Of a DNA stretch of 64,000 nucleotides, positions 33,159 through 43,255 are shown piece after piece. The stretch's first letter is position 1. Each line of letters opens with the position of its first letter. The DNA is taken from the NCBI RefSeq assembly GCF_000698555.1, contig NZ_JFHE01000002.1, positions 248,001 through 312,000 of the forward strand, written 5' to 3'. This stretch comes from Caballeronia grimmiae (lineage in GTDB: Bacteria; Pseudomonadota; Gammaproteobacteria; Burkholderiales; Burkholderiaceae). The position numbers and the translations under genes were made by a program. A model generated the notes under the pieces. The model made no database searches and had not been told where the DNA came from. It saw only the letters and a program-made list of their open reading frames with translations.

Positions 33159-34751
33159 CTACACCGTGCGGCCAGCGAGACAGTCTTCGTGAATGGCCTG
33201 GTTTCGTCCGGCGCGTTTCGCCCGGTAAAGCGCGGCGTCCGCACTGTTGAGCAACTTGAGCGCGTCGCTGCCCTGGCGAGGCATCGTCGTCGCAGCCCCG
33301 ATGCTGATGGTGAGGAAGCCTCTCGGTGAACCGCTGTTCGGAATGGCAAGCGATTCGACTTTCCGTCGCAGCCGATCGGCGAACAGCACCGCGCTCGCCG
33401 CCGTTGCGCCGGGCAGCACGATGACGAATTCCTCGCCGCCATAGCGTGCGACGATATCGCCGGGACGCTTCACTGCATGCTGAATACAATCGGCCACGGT
33501 GACGAGTGCGTCGTCGCCCATTGCGTGGCCGTATGTGTCGTTATAGAGCTTGAAGTGATCGACGTCGACGAAGAGGGCCGATAGCGGCTGATCGTTGCGG
33601 CGCGCGCGGCGCCACTCCTCGCCGAGACGGCGATCCAGCGCTCGGCGGTTGCTCAGGCCGGTCAATGAGTCGGTACCGGCGAGCCGCTGCAATTTTTCGA
33701 GCGCGATGGCGCGCGATCGCAGCGAAATCGCCAGCAGCCACGAGATGGCGATGAAGCCGCCGCCGAACATCAGCGTGAGGCCGCCGATGATTGCGCTTCG
33801 ATGCCGCCAGCCTTCGAGCACATCGTCCTCGGCGGGCGCGACGGCAGCGATGAGATTGGTGCCCGGCACACGCACGAAGGTATAGAGACGGCGGACACCA
33901 TCGAGCGGGGACGTTGAGATGTACGAGCCCGAAGGCAGATCCTTCATCGCGACGAAGGTTGGCGAAACCGAAACGTTTCGCGCTGCCTTCCCCGTGCCAT
34001 CGTTTTGCAGGGGAGGTTTGCGTGCCAGCATTACGCCGTCGCGCTGCACAATGAATACCGACCCCGCGCGGCCGACGTTCACGCGCGATAGCAAAGCATC
34101 GAAGTAGCTCGTGTTCAGCGCAATGACCGCGACGCCAGCGAACGAGCCGTCGGGCGCGTTAATGCGCCGGCTCAATGCGAGGGACGGCCTGCCGCCGCGC
34201 AAACGAGATTCGTAAGGCCCCGAAATATACAGCCCGACGTTCGCGTCTTGCGCGTGGGCCTGGAAATAGCCGCGATCGCTGAACGAGAGGTCCGTGCGGT
34301 TCGACGGGTCGCGCGCATCGGTGATTTGCCCCAGCGCATTCATGACGAACGCGCCGCCGATATAGCTCGCCGCCGTCGCGCCGTCGAACAGCACGAGCGG
34401 GCGCAGTGCCGGCGACATCTTCGCGACTTGGGGATTTTCCATGCTGCTCACGATGGTGCGTAACGACAGATCGCTCCATTCCACATTGCGTGCAATATCC
34501 GCACTGAGCGTCGCAACGACATTCTCGGACGCCTCATGTGCATTCTGCAGCGCCTGCGCGCGCCCTTGCCAGAGCGCGGCAAACGAAAGCACGCCCATCG
34601 ACAGGGCCATCGCCGTGCCGATAATCCCGGCGAGCAACGGGAAGCGCGAGAACACGTCAGCGACGCGCAGCCACGCGTTGTTGTTACGCCGGAACAAGCG
34701 CAGTCCGACGACGCGGCCGGTCTTGCGTACGGCTTTGAAACTACGGGCCAT
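33159..34751 (-). CDS. Membrane diguanylate cyclase with periplasmic sensor domain
   Basis: 530 residues from the ATG after GGAGAG; an in-frame TTG 12 bases earlier is less likely. Two membrane helices (near 45-65 and 325-350) bracket a periplasmic PDC/Cache-type sensor (NRTDLSFSDRGYFQAH, SLALSRRINAPDGSFAGVAV). The cytoplasmic GGDEF domain has an intact active site RYGGEEF and an inhibitory I-site RPGD five residues before it. It should make cyclic di-GMP with product feedback inhibition. The ligand is unknown. Confidence 0.92.
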   Translation of the reverse strand: MARSFKAVRKTGRVVGLRLFRRNNNAWLRVADVFSRFPLLAGIIGTAMALSMGVLSFAALWQGRAQALQNAHEASENVVATLSADIARNVEWSDLSLRTIVSSMENPQVAKMSPALRPLVLFDGATAASYIGGAFVMNALGQITDARDPSNRTDLSFSDRGYFQAHAQDANVGLYISGPYESRLRGGRPSLALSRRINAPDGSFAGVAVIALNTSYFDALLSRVNVGRAGSVFIVQRDGVMLARKPPLQNDGTGKAARNVSVSPTFVAMKDLPSGSYISTSPLDGVRRLYTFVRVPGTNLIAAVAPAEDDVLEGWRHRSAIIGGLTLMFGGGFIAISWLLAISLRSRAIALEKLQRLAGTDSLTGLSNRRALDRRLGEEWRRARRNDQPLSALFVDVDHFKLYNDTYGHAMGDDALVTVADCIQHAVKRPGDIVARYGGEEFVIVLPGATAASAVLFADRLRRKVESLAIPNSGSPRGFLTISIGAATTMPRQGSDALKLLNSADAALYRAKRAGRNQAIHEDCLAGRTV

Positions 34752-34896
34752 TCGTCTCTCCAAGACGCGGGCTTGTCGTTCGTCGACCTACGGCGCGACC
34801 TCGTTGCGTAACGAAAACACCATGAAACAGGGGCTTTCCGTGTCGGTCGAGCGCGCGGCCTGTGTCGTGATTCCACCTCAAGGGGATCAGTTGCAT

Positions 34897-35745
34897 CTAT
34901 TTGACGAGACGAAGGCGCCTTGTGACGATCGTCCCTTTGTTCCGGTCGATGAGCCACACCGCGTCGATACGCCCGTGCAATGTCGATGTCCTCCGCGTGA
35001 TGTCGGTGGGCTCTTCATCAGTGGGATCGCTGTGCTCCGAGCGATCGGATAGATAAGGCGGTTCCAGCGAACAGACCAGCATGATCGCAAAGTCGCCGTT
35101 GCCACGCGACGGATCGAAGTCGGGAAGCAATGCGCTGCCACGCACGCTCGTTTTACCGCGGTCGCCCGTTTCCAGCTGAATCGTGTCGATAGTCTGAATG
35201 AAGCCCTTCGCCTTCGCTTCCGGTGCAATAACGAGTTTCCGGCCGCTCTGGCCTTCCACCTTGCGCTTGAGCAGAATTACGTCGGGTTGCTCGGGTGCCG
35301 CAAGCGACACGTTGACGGACAACAGTTTCTTTTTGGATTCAAAACGCACGCCGTACGACGCCGGTATTACGAATGCAAAAGTCCGCTGAGCCTTGGACTG
35401 GTCATTGTTCGGGGGCACCGCAGCGCTCGCCGTACGATGAAACGGACGCGCCAGAAACGCGCGCACGCGGCCCGCGATGGTCGGATTCGTCGCAGGTTTC
35501 CTGTTTGGCGACGTCGCGGCGGCCAAGGCGTCCCTTACCTGCTCTGGATCGTCGCCCGCGAATTGCGGCGGCAGAGCCGTTGCCGAAAGAATGCCTTCCC
35601 CGGACGCGCTCGCTGCGGTCGGCGTAGCCGCTGCCGGCGTCGGCGCTGCGCAGCGGGCGTCCTGCGCGTGGACTGCCGCAGAAAGGCACAACGCTGCGCC
35701 GAAGGCCCATACTGCGGCATCTCGACTCTGATTCCAAGAAAACAC
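34897..35745 (-). CDS. Periplasmic hypothetical protein
   Basis: 282 residues from a GTG preceded by AGGGG. A signal peptide (WAFGAALCLSAAVHAQ) is followed by an Ala/Pro/Thr-rich linker. The conserved-looking core begins near FAFVIPASYGVRFESKKKLL and contains KRKVEGQSGRKLVIAPEAKA. No catalytic or membrane motif is visible. It lies upstream of the diguanylate cyclase on the same strand with a 145-base gap, so co-function is possible but unproven. Confidence 0.7.
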   Translation of the reverse strand: MFSWNQSRDAAVWAFGAALCLSAAVHAQDARCAAPTPAAATPTAASASGEGILSATALPPQFAGDDPEQVRDALAAATSPNRKPATNPTIAGRVRAFLARPFHRTASAAVPPNNDQSKAQRTFAFVIPASYGVRFESKKKLLSVNVSLAAPEQPDVILLKRKVEGQSGRKLVIAPEAKAKGFIQTIDTIQLETGDRGKTSVRGSALLPDFDPSRGNGDFAIMLVCSLEPPYLSDRSEHSDPTDEEPTDITRRTSTLHGRIDAVWLIDRNKGTIVTRRLRLVK

Positions 35746-36458
35746 GAAACTACCCCTGGCACACGTTGCCGAGCCGCTGAAAGGGGCTATCTTAAAATAA
35801 AGCTGAGCATTCCGTCGCGATATGCTGTCGGAAAGGGCGACGAGTGCCGGGCCGACGTCGATCTGCGGCCGCCGAGACTTCGCCTCGAAAGCTTGTGCGG
35901 ACGTCGTTGTCGGGAGAATAAAGAGGCTAGGGCGCTAAGCGGCGCTTCTGACGAAGCTCTGTCCGCTTCCTGTTCACCCGCAAGGACCGTGTTAGACGTC
36001 CACGTAACGCAGAAGACTGGGCCGCTTTATAGAAATGGCTGGCAGAAGGTGTACAACACCGTTCAGTGGACGAACGTCTTGTAATGCTGCGAAGGCCGGT
36101 TGAGAGGCGACGAGCCCCGCCGTGTTCTATCTGCGTGCCTCGTCGCACCGGCAGTCGCAGTTGACGAAGATGCGAATTCTTGGCTTCTTGGCGCGGCCGC
36201 CCATTCTTCCAGTTCGTTGTTCTACAACGCCGCTGCGTGCGAATCCAGAACTCAATCTAGGTACAAGCGGGCCTCGTTTAAGCAAGGTCAGCGAATGCGA
36301 ACATCGATACGTCGAAACGCCGGTTGCTGACAATGGATGCACGGGCACCACGATAGCCGGCAGTCGCCCGACATGCGCGCTTCGCGCGGACGCAGCCGGT
36401 AAACTGAAATGGGGCGCCCGCCCGCGCCCCATCACAACTACAGCATGCACGCATGAAA
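35746..36458. other. 713-base gap with no supported gene
   Basis: Frames here are short, lack ribosome sites and have no recognisable motif. A partial heptad (AGCATGC, ACGCATG, AAATCAT) occurs near 36441-36461. It reads as decayed or non-coding sequence between unrelated genes. Confidence 0.5.
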
Positions 36459-37790
36459 TCATGACCGGGCCGTAACCCCATGCTCCCTTTCACCCTTCGC
36501 CTTACGACTCAACATCAAGGTAATGACAGCAGACATCGCAAGCGTTGCCCCGACGACATACAGACCCGCCGCGTATCCGCCCGTCACGTTCTTGAGCCAG
36601 CCGATCGCGAACGGCCCGACAAAGCCGCCCAGATTGCCGATCGAATTGATCATCGCGATGCCCGCCGCAGCGCCGGCGCCGGAGAGAAACATGCTCGGCA
36701 TCGCCCAAAGCGGGGCCTTGGCCGCACTGATCCCAACGTTCACCACGACGAGCGCAAGAACCACGAACAGGGCCGTCGCTGCCTGACCCGCGAACACGAA
36801 GCCAACACATGCCAGCGCACACGGAATCACCACGTGCCACGTACGTTCCTCCGTGCGGTCCGAATGCCTGGCCCACAGAATCATCGCGACGACTGCAATC
36901 ACGCTCGGAATGCCGTTGATGAGACCGGTCTCCATTGCCGTGAACCCGTACTGGCGAATGATGAGCGGCGCCCACAGCCCGAGCGTGTAAAGCCCCGCCG
37001 ACGTGCCGAAGTAGATCAGAGCCAGCGCCAGGACACGAGGATCGCGCAACGCGTTCCACGCGCCCGCCGTATGACCTGCATGCGCCTGCTTGGCGTCCGC
37101 CTCGGCCTTGAGCTTCGCGATGAGCCACTCGCGCTCGTCGGTCGACAGCCAATGTGCTTTCGCGGGGGTATCGGTGAGAAACCTTAGGACGACGAAGCCA
37201 AGTACGATCGCGGGGATCGCCTCGATGATGTAGAGCAATTGCCAGTCTGCGAGGCCGAACATCGGCGGCATCTGCATGATCGCGCCGGAGAGCGGCGAGC
37301 CGATGGCTGTCGAGATCGGCGCGGCGGCCATGAACCATGCGGCAGCCACTGCCCGCTGTTTCGCCGGGAACCACAAGCTCAGATAGAGGATGACGCCTGG
37401 AAAGAAGCCCGCCTCGGCAACGCCAAGTAGGAAGCGCAACACGTAGAAGCTGTTCGGCCCCGTGACGAACGCTGACGCCACTGACACGATGCCCCACGTA
37501 ACCATCACGCGTGCGATCCAGATGCGCGCGCCGACTTTATGCAGAATCAGATTCGACGGCACCTCGAAAAGAAAGTAGCCGATGAAGAACAGCCCGCCGC
37601 CCAAACCGAACGCGGTGGGTGACAGGCCGATGGCCTTGTTCATCGTCATCGCCGCAAAACCGACGTTGACGCGATCGAGAAAGCTGATGAAGTAAAGCAG
37701 CATCACGAACGGAATGATGCGCCACGCGAGCTTGCGTGACACGCGAGCTTCGATACCGGAATCGCCGGCGGCTTGATTGGCGGGTTGCAT
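36459..37790 (-). CDS. MFS transporter, ACS family (tartrate/malate carrier candidate)
   Basis: 443 residues from the ATG after GAGGAGGAGACAC. The N-terminal YFISFLDRVNVGFAAMTMNK and RFLLGVAEAGFFPGVILYLS match TtuB-type tartrate and related carriers, with about twelve membrane helices. It lies 141 bases downstream of the tartrate/D-malate dehydrogenase gene on the same strand, so import of tartrate or D-malate is the natural reading. Confidence 0.9.
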   Translation of the reverse strand: MQPANQAAGDSGIEARVSRKLAWRIIPFVMLLYFISFLDRVNVGFAAMTMNKAIGLSPTAFGLGGGLFFIGYFLFEVPSNLILHKVGARIWIARVMVTWGIVSVASAFVTGPNSFYVLRFLLGVAEAGFFPGVILYLSLWFPAKQRAVAAAWFMAAAPISTAIGSPLSGAIMQMPPMFGLADWQLLYIIEAIPAIVLGFVVLRFLTDTPAKAHWLSTDEREWLIAKLKAEADAKQAHAGHTAGAWNALRDPRVLALALIYFGTSAGLYTLGLWAPLIIRQYGFTAMETGLINGIPSVIAVVAMILWARHSDRTEERTWHVVIPCALACVGFVFAGQAATALFVVLALVVVNVGISAAKAPLWAMPSMFLSGAGAAAGIAMINSIGNLGGFVGPFAIGWLKNVTGGYAAGLYVVGATLAMSAVITLMLSRKAKGEREHGVTARS

Positions 37791-37931
37791 GTGTCTCCTC
37801 CTCGGGAGGCGAGCGGTGCTCTTTTGAATACTGGCGATGGAAAGACGCGATGCGCGCGTCCCCCTTGCCCGCGATGAGCGATGCATCGCGGGCAAAGAAC
37901 CGAATTGAAGATCCTACGGACGACGAATCAA

Positions 37932-39017
37932 TCAGGCGACAGCGGCTTCCGTGCGTTCCACCAATGCGCAGACGGCGGCTGTCACGTGTGCGGTGGTCGC
38001 CTTGCCGCCGAGGTCGCCGGTGTGCAGCGATGCATCGGCGGTCACGGCCTCGACGGCGGCCATCACGCGCTTGGCGGCCTCGAATTCACCTAGATGCTCG
38101 AGCAGCATCACGACCGACCAGAACGTGCCGATCGGATTGGCGAGGCCCTTGCCCATGATGTCGAATGCGGAGCCGTGGATAGGCTCGAACATGGACGGAT
38201 AGCGGCGCTCCGGATCGATGTTGCCCGTCGGCGCGATGCCGAGGCTGCCGGCGAGCGCGGCGGCCAGATCGCTCAGGATGTCCGCGTGGAGATTCGTGGC
38301 GACGATGGTGTCGAGCGTCGCAGGACGGTTGACCATGCGCGCGGTGGCGGCATCGACGAGTTCCTTGTCCCACTTCACGTCCGGGAACTCCTTCGAGATC
38401 TCGAGCGCGACTTCGTCCCACATGACCATCGCGTGACGCTGTGCATTGCTTTTCGTGATCACGGTCAGCAGCTTGCGCGGACGCGACTGCGCAAGTTTGA
38501 ATGCAAAACGCATAATGCGTTCGACGCCGGCGCGCGTGAGGATCGACACGTCCGTCGCGGCTTCGATCGGATGACCCTGATGCACGCGGCCGCCGATGCC
38601 CGAATATTCACCTTCCGAGTTTTCGCGGACGATCACCCAGTTGAGGTCGTCGGGCGTGCAGCGCTTCAGCGGCGCGTCGATGCCCGGCAGGATGCGCGTG
38701 GGGCGCACGTTCGCGTACTGGTCGAATCCCTGACAGATTTTCAGGCGCAGGCCCCACAGCGTGATGTGGTCGGGCACGTCGGGGTCGCCTGCCGAACCGA
38801 ACAGGATTGCGTCCTTGTCACGCAGGGCGGCGAGGCCGTCTGCGGGCATCATCACGCCGTGCTGGCGATAGTAGTCCGCGCCCCAGTCGAAGTTTTCAAA
38901 CTGGAATTCAAAATTTTGCGTGCAACGAGCGAGCGCCTCGAGCACTTGCTGGCCAGCCGGGACCACTTCCTTGCCGATGCCGTCGCCGGGAATCGTTGCG
39001 ATGCGATAGGTCTTCAT
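37932..39017 (-). CDS. Tartrate dehydrogenase / D-malate dehydrogenase (decarboxylating)
   Basis: 361 residues of the isocitrate/isopropylmalate dehydrogenase family. IATIPGDGIGKEVV opens the protein; VIVRENSEGEYSGIGGR near 130 and the acidic metal loop LHADILSDLAAALAGSLG near 240 distinguish the TtuC/DmlA group. The reaction oxidises D-malate to pyruvate and CO2 or tartrate to oxaloglycolate with NAD+. ATG follows GGAACGGAGAC. It is divergent from a LysR regulator, the usual dmlA-dmlR arrangement. Confidence 0.92.
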   Translation of the reverse strand: MKTYRIATIPGDGIGKEVVPAGQQVLEALARCTQNFEFQFENFDWGADYYRQHGVMMPADGLAALRDKDAILFGSAGDPDVPDHITLWGLRLKICQGFDQYANVRPTRILPGIDAPLKRCTPDDLNWVIVRENSEGEYSGIGGRVHQGHPIEAATDVSILTRAGVERIMRFAFKLAQSRPRKLLTVITKSNAQRHAMVMWDEVALEISKEFPDVKWDKELVDAATARMVNRPATLDTIVATNLHADILSDLAAALAGSLGIAPTGNIDPERRYPSMFEPIHGSAFDIMGKGLANPIGTFWSVVMLLEHLGEFEAAKRVMAAVEAVTADASLHTGDLGGKATTAHVTAAVCALVERTEAAVA

Positions 39018-39134
39018 GTCTCCGTTCCTCTTTGGTTTGAATGTCACGTCAGCGTGAAACCACTCTACCTAACTCTGGCCGACGGAACCGGTGCTAGACT
39101 CAAAGCATCTTTAACTTCATTTCACAAGTGATTC

Positions 39135-40055
39135 GTGGCCGAAACCGTTCAGCCGACCGATCTCAGCTTCTTTTCGACACTCGCCGCTTCGGGCAGCCTG
39201 AGCGCCGCGGCGCGCGAACTCGGCCTGACGGCGGCGGCCGTCAGTAAGCGTCTCACGCAAATGGAGGCTCGCGCGGGTGTGCCGCTCGTCAACCGGACGA
39301 CGCGGCGAATGATGTTGACGCCCGAAGGCGAGCTGTATCTGGAACACGCGCGCCGCATCCTGGATCAGATCGACGAGCTCTCTGAACTGCTCGGCAGCGC
39401 CAGAAAGAGCCCGAAGGGTTTGCTGCGCGTGAATGCAACGCTCGGCTTTGGGCGCAGTCACGTCGGGCCGGCCATTTCGCGCTTCGTCGCCCGCCATCCG
39501 CAGGTGTCCGTGCAGCTTCAGCTATCCGTTGCGCCGCCGCCGCTTACCGACGACAGTTTTGACGTTTGCATTCGATTCGGCGAGCCGCCGGACACGCGCG
39601 TGATCGCTCGCCGGCTCGCGGCGAACCGGCGGCTGCTCTGTGCGTCGCCGGCGTATATCGCGGCGCACGGCATGCCCGGGACGCCGCACGATCTCGCGCG
39701 CCACAACTGCATCGGCATTCGTCAGGGCGATGAAGCCTACGGCGTGTGGCGGCTGACGACCGGGCGCGGGGCATCGCGCAAGACGGAAGCCGTGCGCATC
39801 AAAGGCAATCTCACGACCAATGACGGCGAGATCGCGGTGAAGTGGGCGCTGGAAGGGCACGGCATCCTGATGCGCGCCGAATGGGATCTCGAAGACTATC
39901 TCGCCGATGGCCGGCTCGTCGCCGTTCTTCCGGAGCACGAGACGCCGAACGCCGACATCTACGCCGTGTATTCAAAACGCCATCAGATGTCCGCCCGCAT
40001 TCGGGCGTTCGTCGACTTCATCGCGCTCGATCTGAAACAGGCGCGCAGCGTTTGA
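39135..40055 (+). CDS. LysR family regulator (DmlR-like)
   Basis: 306 residues from a GTG start. The N-terminal helix-turn-helix reads GSLSAAARELGLTAAAVSKR (near 19-38). The LysR substrate domain contains RVNATLGFGRSHVGPAISRF. Divergent from the D-malate/tartrate dehydrogenase across a 117-base gap, it most likely activates that gene and the linked carrier in response to the substrate. The DmlR likeness rests on context and fold, not on a specificity motif. Confidence 0.88.
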   Translation: MAETVQPTDLSFFSTLAASGSLSAAARELGLTAAAVSKRLTQMEARAGVPLVNRTTRRMMLTPEGELYLEHARRILDQIDELSELLGSARKSPKGLLRVNATLGFGRSHVGPAISRFVARHPQVSVQLQLSVAPPPLTDDSFDVCIRFGEPPDTRVIARRLAANRRLLCASPAYIAAHGMPGTPHDLARHNCIGIRQGDEAYGVWRLTTGRGASRKTEAVRIKGNLTTNDGEIAVKWALEGHGILMRAEWDLEDYLADGRLVAVLPEHETPNADIYAVYSKRHQMSARIRAFVDFIALDLKQARSV

Positions 40056-40176
40056 CGACTCGCGCAAGGAAGCCGAAAGCGGAGCCAAGCGCGGCGCTAT
40101 ACTGAGCAACCCTCAACGCAACAATCGCCGGAAAGCTGTCAAAAACAGCGAAAACGGCTTCGTAAGTCCGAATAAA

Positions 40177-41391
40177 TTGGCTGAACACGACCTCGAAAAA
40201 CTTAGAATCGACCGCGGACCCGCGGCCGCCACGGTCATGCCGCGGCGCAGGCGCAGCTGGATTCGTTATGCGGTTATTGTGGCCATCATTGCCGTGTTGA
40301 TCGGCGTTGGCGTCAAGCTCGCCGGGCCGCAGACCGTGGAGACCGTCACTGTCACGTCCGTGTATCCATCGCAGAGTTATACGCTTTTGAATGCAACCGG
40401 CTACGTCGTGCCGCAGCGCAAGGCGGCGGTGGCATCGAAGGCGCAGGGACGCGTGGAATGGCTGGGCGTGCTCGAAGGGACAGTCGTCAAGGAAGGCCAG
40501 ATCATCGCGCGGCTGGAAAGCGCGGACGTGGCGGCGTCGCTTGCGCAGGCACAGGCGCAAGTCAAGGTTGCGCAGGCCAATCTGGAGTTGCAGCGCGCGG
40601 AGCTGGAGAACGCTACTGCCAACCTCAAGCGCTCGCAGGTGCTTGCACCGCACGGTGCGATGTCCGCGTCGCAATTCGATGCTGACCGCGCCCGTTACGA
40701 CAAGGCCAGGGCGTCGATCAATAGCGAACAAGCCGCGATTCTTTCCGCGCAAGCCAATGCGCGGGCCGCGCAAGTGGCCGTCAATCAGACCGTGATTCGT
40801 GCTCCCTTCGATGGCGTCGTGCTCGAGAAGCACGCGAACGTCGGCGACAACATCACACCGTTCTCGTCCGCATCGGACAGCAAGGGCGCGGTCGTCACCA
40901 TCGCCGATATGAAGACGCTCGAAGTGGAAGCGGACGTCGCTGAATCGAATATTGCGCGTATCAAAGTCGATCAGCCATGCGAGGTTCAGCTCGATGCGTT
41001 GCCCGACACCCGCTTTGCAGGCCGCGTGTCGCGCATCGTGCCGACGGTCGATCGTTCGAAGGCCACCGTGCTCGTGAAAGTGCGCTTCGTCGAGCGCGAT
41101 GAACGCGTGCTGCCTGACATGAGCGCAAAGATCGCGTTCCTCTCGAAGCCCGTGCCGCCCGAGGACAAGAAAGCGGTCGTCGCGGTGCAGCCAACGGCTG
41201 TCGTCACACGTGGCGGCAAGCAGGTCGTTTATATCGTCGATCACGACAAGGCACGCGAAGTGCCCGTGACGACGGGCGAGCGCGTCGGTGATCTGCTGGC
41301 CGTGTCCGGCGTGACGCCAGGGGACACGCTCGTTCTCGCGCCCGGCGACAAGCTCGAAAACGGCGCCAGCATTACCGTGACGAAGAAATAG
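40177..41391 (+). CDS. Periplasmic adaptor subunit (HlyD/MacA family)
   Basis: 404 residues from a TTG; an in-frame ATG at 40237 is an alternative and neither has a strong ribosome site. One membrane helix (WIRYAVIVAIIAVLIGVGVK) is followed by a lipoyl half-motif (GRVEWLGVLEGTVVKEGQII), an Ala/Gln-rich coiled coil near 120-190 and a beta-barrel part (APFDGVVLEKHANVGDNITP). It should link the ABC transporter encoded next to the outer membrane; no TolC-type gene is present. Stop and next start are one base apart. Confidence 0.9.
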   Translation: MAEHDLEKLRIDRGPAAATVMPRRRRSWIRYAVIVAIIAVLIGVGVKLAGPQTVETVTVTSVYPSQSYTLLNATGYVVPQRKAAVASKAQGRVEWLGVLEGTVVKEGQIIARLESADVAASLAQAQAQVKVAQANLELQRAELENATANLKRSQVLAPHGAMSASQFDADRARYDKARASINSEQAAILSAQANARAAQVAVNQTVIRAPFDGVVLEKHANVGDNITPFSSASDSKGAVVTIADMKTLEVEADVAESNIARIKVDQPCEVQLDALPDTRFAGRVSRIVPTVDRSKATVLVKVRFVERDERVLPDMSAKIAFLSKPVPPEDKKAVVAVQPTAVVTRGGKQVVYIVDHDKAREVPVTTGERVGDLLAVSGVTPGDTLVLAPGDKLENGASITVTKK

Positions 41392-41392
41392 C

Positions 41393-42085
41393 GTGAGCAC
41401 CGCGCCCCTCGTTCAGATCAGCCACGTCGCGAAGTCGTATCGGCGCGGCGTGCAGACGGTGCCGGTACTGACCGACATCACACTGTCCATTGCGGAAGGC
41501 GATTTCGTTGCGTTGATGGGACCGTCCGGTTCCGGCAAGAGCACGCTGCTCAATCTCATTGCGGGCATCGACCGGCCCGATAGCGGCGAGTTGCTGGTCG
41601 GCGGCCTCGATATCACGCGCTTACCAGAAGCTGCGCTCGCGGACTGGCGCGCATCGCATGTCGGTTTCATTTTTCAGTTCTATAACCTGATGCCCGTGCT
41701 GACCGCGTTCGAGAATGTCGAACTTCCGTTGATGCTCACGCGGCTGTCGCGCGCCGAGCGTCGCGAGCGCGTTGCGATGGTGCTCGACATGGTCAACATG
41801 AGCGAACGGACGAGTCACTATCCATCGGAACTATCGGGCGGACAGCAGCAGCGAGTGGCGATTGCGCGCGCGTTGATTAGCGATCCGAAGCTTATCGTCG
41901 CGGACGAGCCGACTGGCGACCTCGATCGCACATCCGCTGGCGAAGTGCTCACAATGATGCAGCGCCTGAACGAACGCCTCGGCAAGACCATCATCATGGT
42001 CACGCACGACGCACATGCTGCCAATGCCGCAAAAGCGCTCGTGCATCTCGAGAAAGGCGAACTGATCGATGGCAAGGCGCGCTAA
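41393..42085 (+). CDS. ABC transporter ATP-binding protein (LolD/MacB type)
   Basis: 230 residues from a GTG. Walker A GPSGSGKST (43-51), signature LSGGQQQR (near 143), Walker B LIVADEPTG and the switch His in MVTHDAH are intact. The Q-loop and length match the LolD/MacB nucleotide-binding group, which powers extrusion of substrates from the periplasm and not classic import. Tightly packed within the four-gene operon, with three bases to the next gene. Confidence 0.95.
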   Translation: MSTAPLVQISHVAKSYRRGVQTVPVLTDITLSIAEGDFVALMGPSGSGKSTLLNLIAGIDRPDSGELLVGGLDITRLPEAALADWRASHVGFIFQFYNLMPVLTAFENVELPLMLTRLSRAERRERVAMVLDMVNMSERTSHYPSELSGGQQQRVAIARALISDPKLIVADEPTGDLDRTSAGEVLTMMQRLNERLGKTIIMVTHDAHAANAAKALVHLEKGELIDGKAR

Positions 42086-42088
42086 GCC

Positions 42089-43243
42089 ATGTACGTTCTC
42101 AAGCTGATTCTGCGCAACGCGACACGTCATAAGCTGCGCACCGCATTGACGGTGCTGGGACTCACCATCGCCGTGCTCGCTTATGGCCTGCTGCATACGG
42201 TTGTCGATGCATGGTATGCGGGCGCGGCGGCGGCATCGAACGCGCGGCTCGTGACGCGCAATGCCATTTCGCTGGTGTTCCCTTTGCCGCTAGCCTATGA
42301 GAACCGCATACGCGGCGTCGATGGCGTCACGATGGTCGCGCGCTCGAACTGGTTTGGAGGCGTCTATCGCGACCCCAAGAACTTCTTCGCGCAATTCGCG
42401 GTGTCGGACAATTACCTCGATCTTTATCCGGAGTTCATTATTTCGCCGCAAGCCCGTACGGATTATCAGCGTGATCGAAAGGGCTGTCTCATCGGACGAC
42501 AACTTGCAACGCAATACGGCTTCAAGGTCGGCGACGTCATTCCGCTGAAGGGGACGATCTATCCGGGTACGTGGGACTTCGTCGTGCGCGGCATCATGGA
42601 AGGACGTGACGAATCCACCATTACGCGGCAGTTGGTGTTCCACTGGGAATACCTGAACGAAACCATTCGCAAGACGACGAAGCGCAGTGTGGATCAGGTC
42701 GGGGTGTATGTCGTCGGCATCGAGAATCCGGATCACGCTGCGATCGTTTCACGCAATATCGACAGCGTCTTCAAGAACTCACTCGCGGAGACCTTGACGG
42801 AGACGGAACAGGCATTCCAGTTGGGCTTCGTTGCGATGTCGAATCAGATCATCGCGGCGATACGGGTGGTGTCGTACGTGGTGATTCTCATCATCATGGC
42901 CGTGATGGCCAATGCCATGGCGATGAGCGCGCGCGAGCGAACCGTCGAGTATGCAACGCTCAAGGCGCTCGGCTTTGGTCCGGCGTTTCTCTCGATGCTT
43001 GTGTTCGGCGAATCACTGGCGATTTGCGCCATTGGCGGCGGCATAGGGATGTTACTCACGCCGCCTGCTGCCGTCGTCTTTCAGCACGCAACGGGCGGCG
43101 TGTTTCCGGTATTCAAGGTATCGCACGAGACCATGCTCTTGCAGGCTGTCTGCGCGTGCGCCGTTGCGCTTGCGGCGGCGGTCGTGCCGGCGGTTCAGGC
43201 AAGCCGTGTGCGTATCGTCGAAGGCTTGCGCGCCATCGGCTAG
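42089..43243 (+). CDS. ABC transporter permease (FtsX/MacB-like), first of two
   Basis: 384 residues: one N-terminal helix (ALTVLGLTIAVLAYGLLHTV), a large periplasmic domain of about 200 residues, then three C-terminal helices. VSYVVILIIMAVMANAMAMSA leads into RERTVEYATLKALGF, the FtsX-family coupling segment for the ATPase. It pairs with the next gene as a heterodimer. DevC and MacB families are the closest by layout. Confidence 0.9.
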   Translation: MYVLKLILRNATRHKLRTALTVLGLTIAVLAYGLLHTVVDAWYAGAAAASNARLVTRNAISLVFPLPLAYENRIRGVDGVTMVARSNWFGGVYRDPKNFFAQFAVSDNYLDLYPEFIISPQARTDYQRDRKGCLIGRQLATQYGFKVGDVIPLKGTIYPGTWDFVVRGIMEGRDESTITRQLVFHWEYLNETIRKTTKRSVDQVGVYVVGIENPDHAAIVSRNIDSVFKNSLAETLTETEQAFQLGFVAMSNQIIAAIRVVSYVVILIIMAVMANAMAMSARERTVEYATLKALGFGPAFLSMLVFGESLAICAIGGGIGMLLTPPAAVVFQHATGGVFPVFKVSHETMLLQAVCACAVALAAAVVPAVQASRVRIVEGLRAIG

Positions 43244-43255
43244 GAACTTACGACG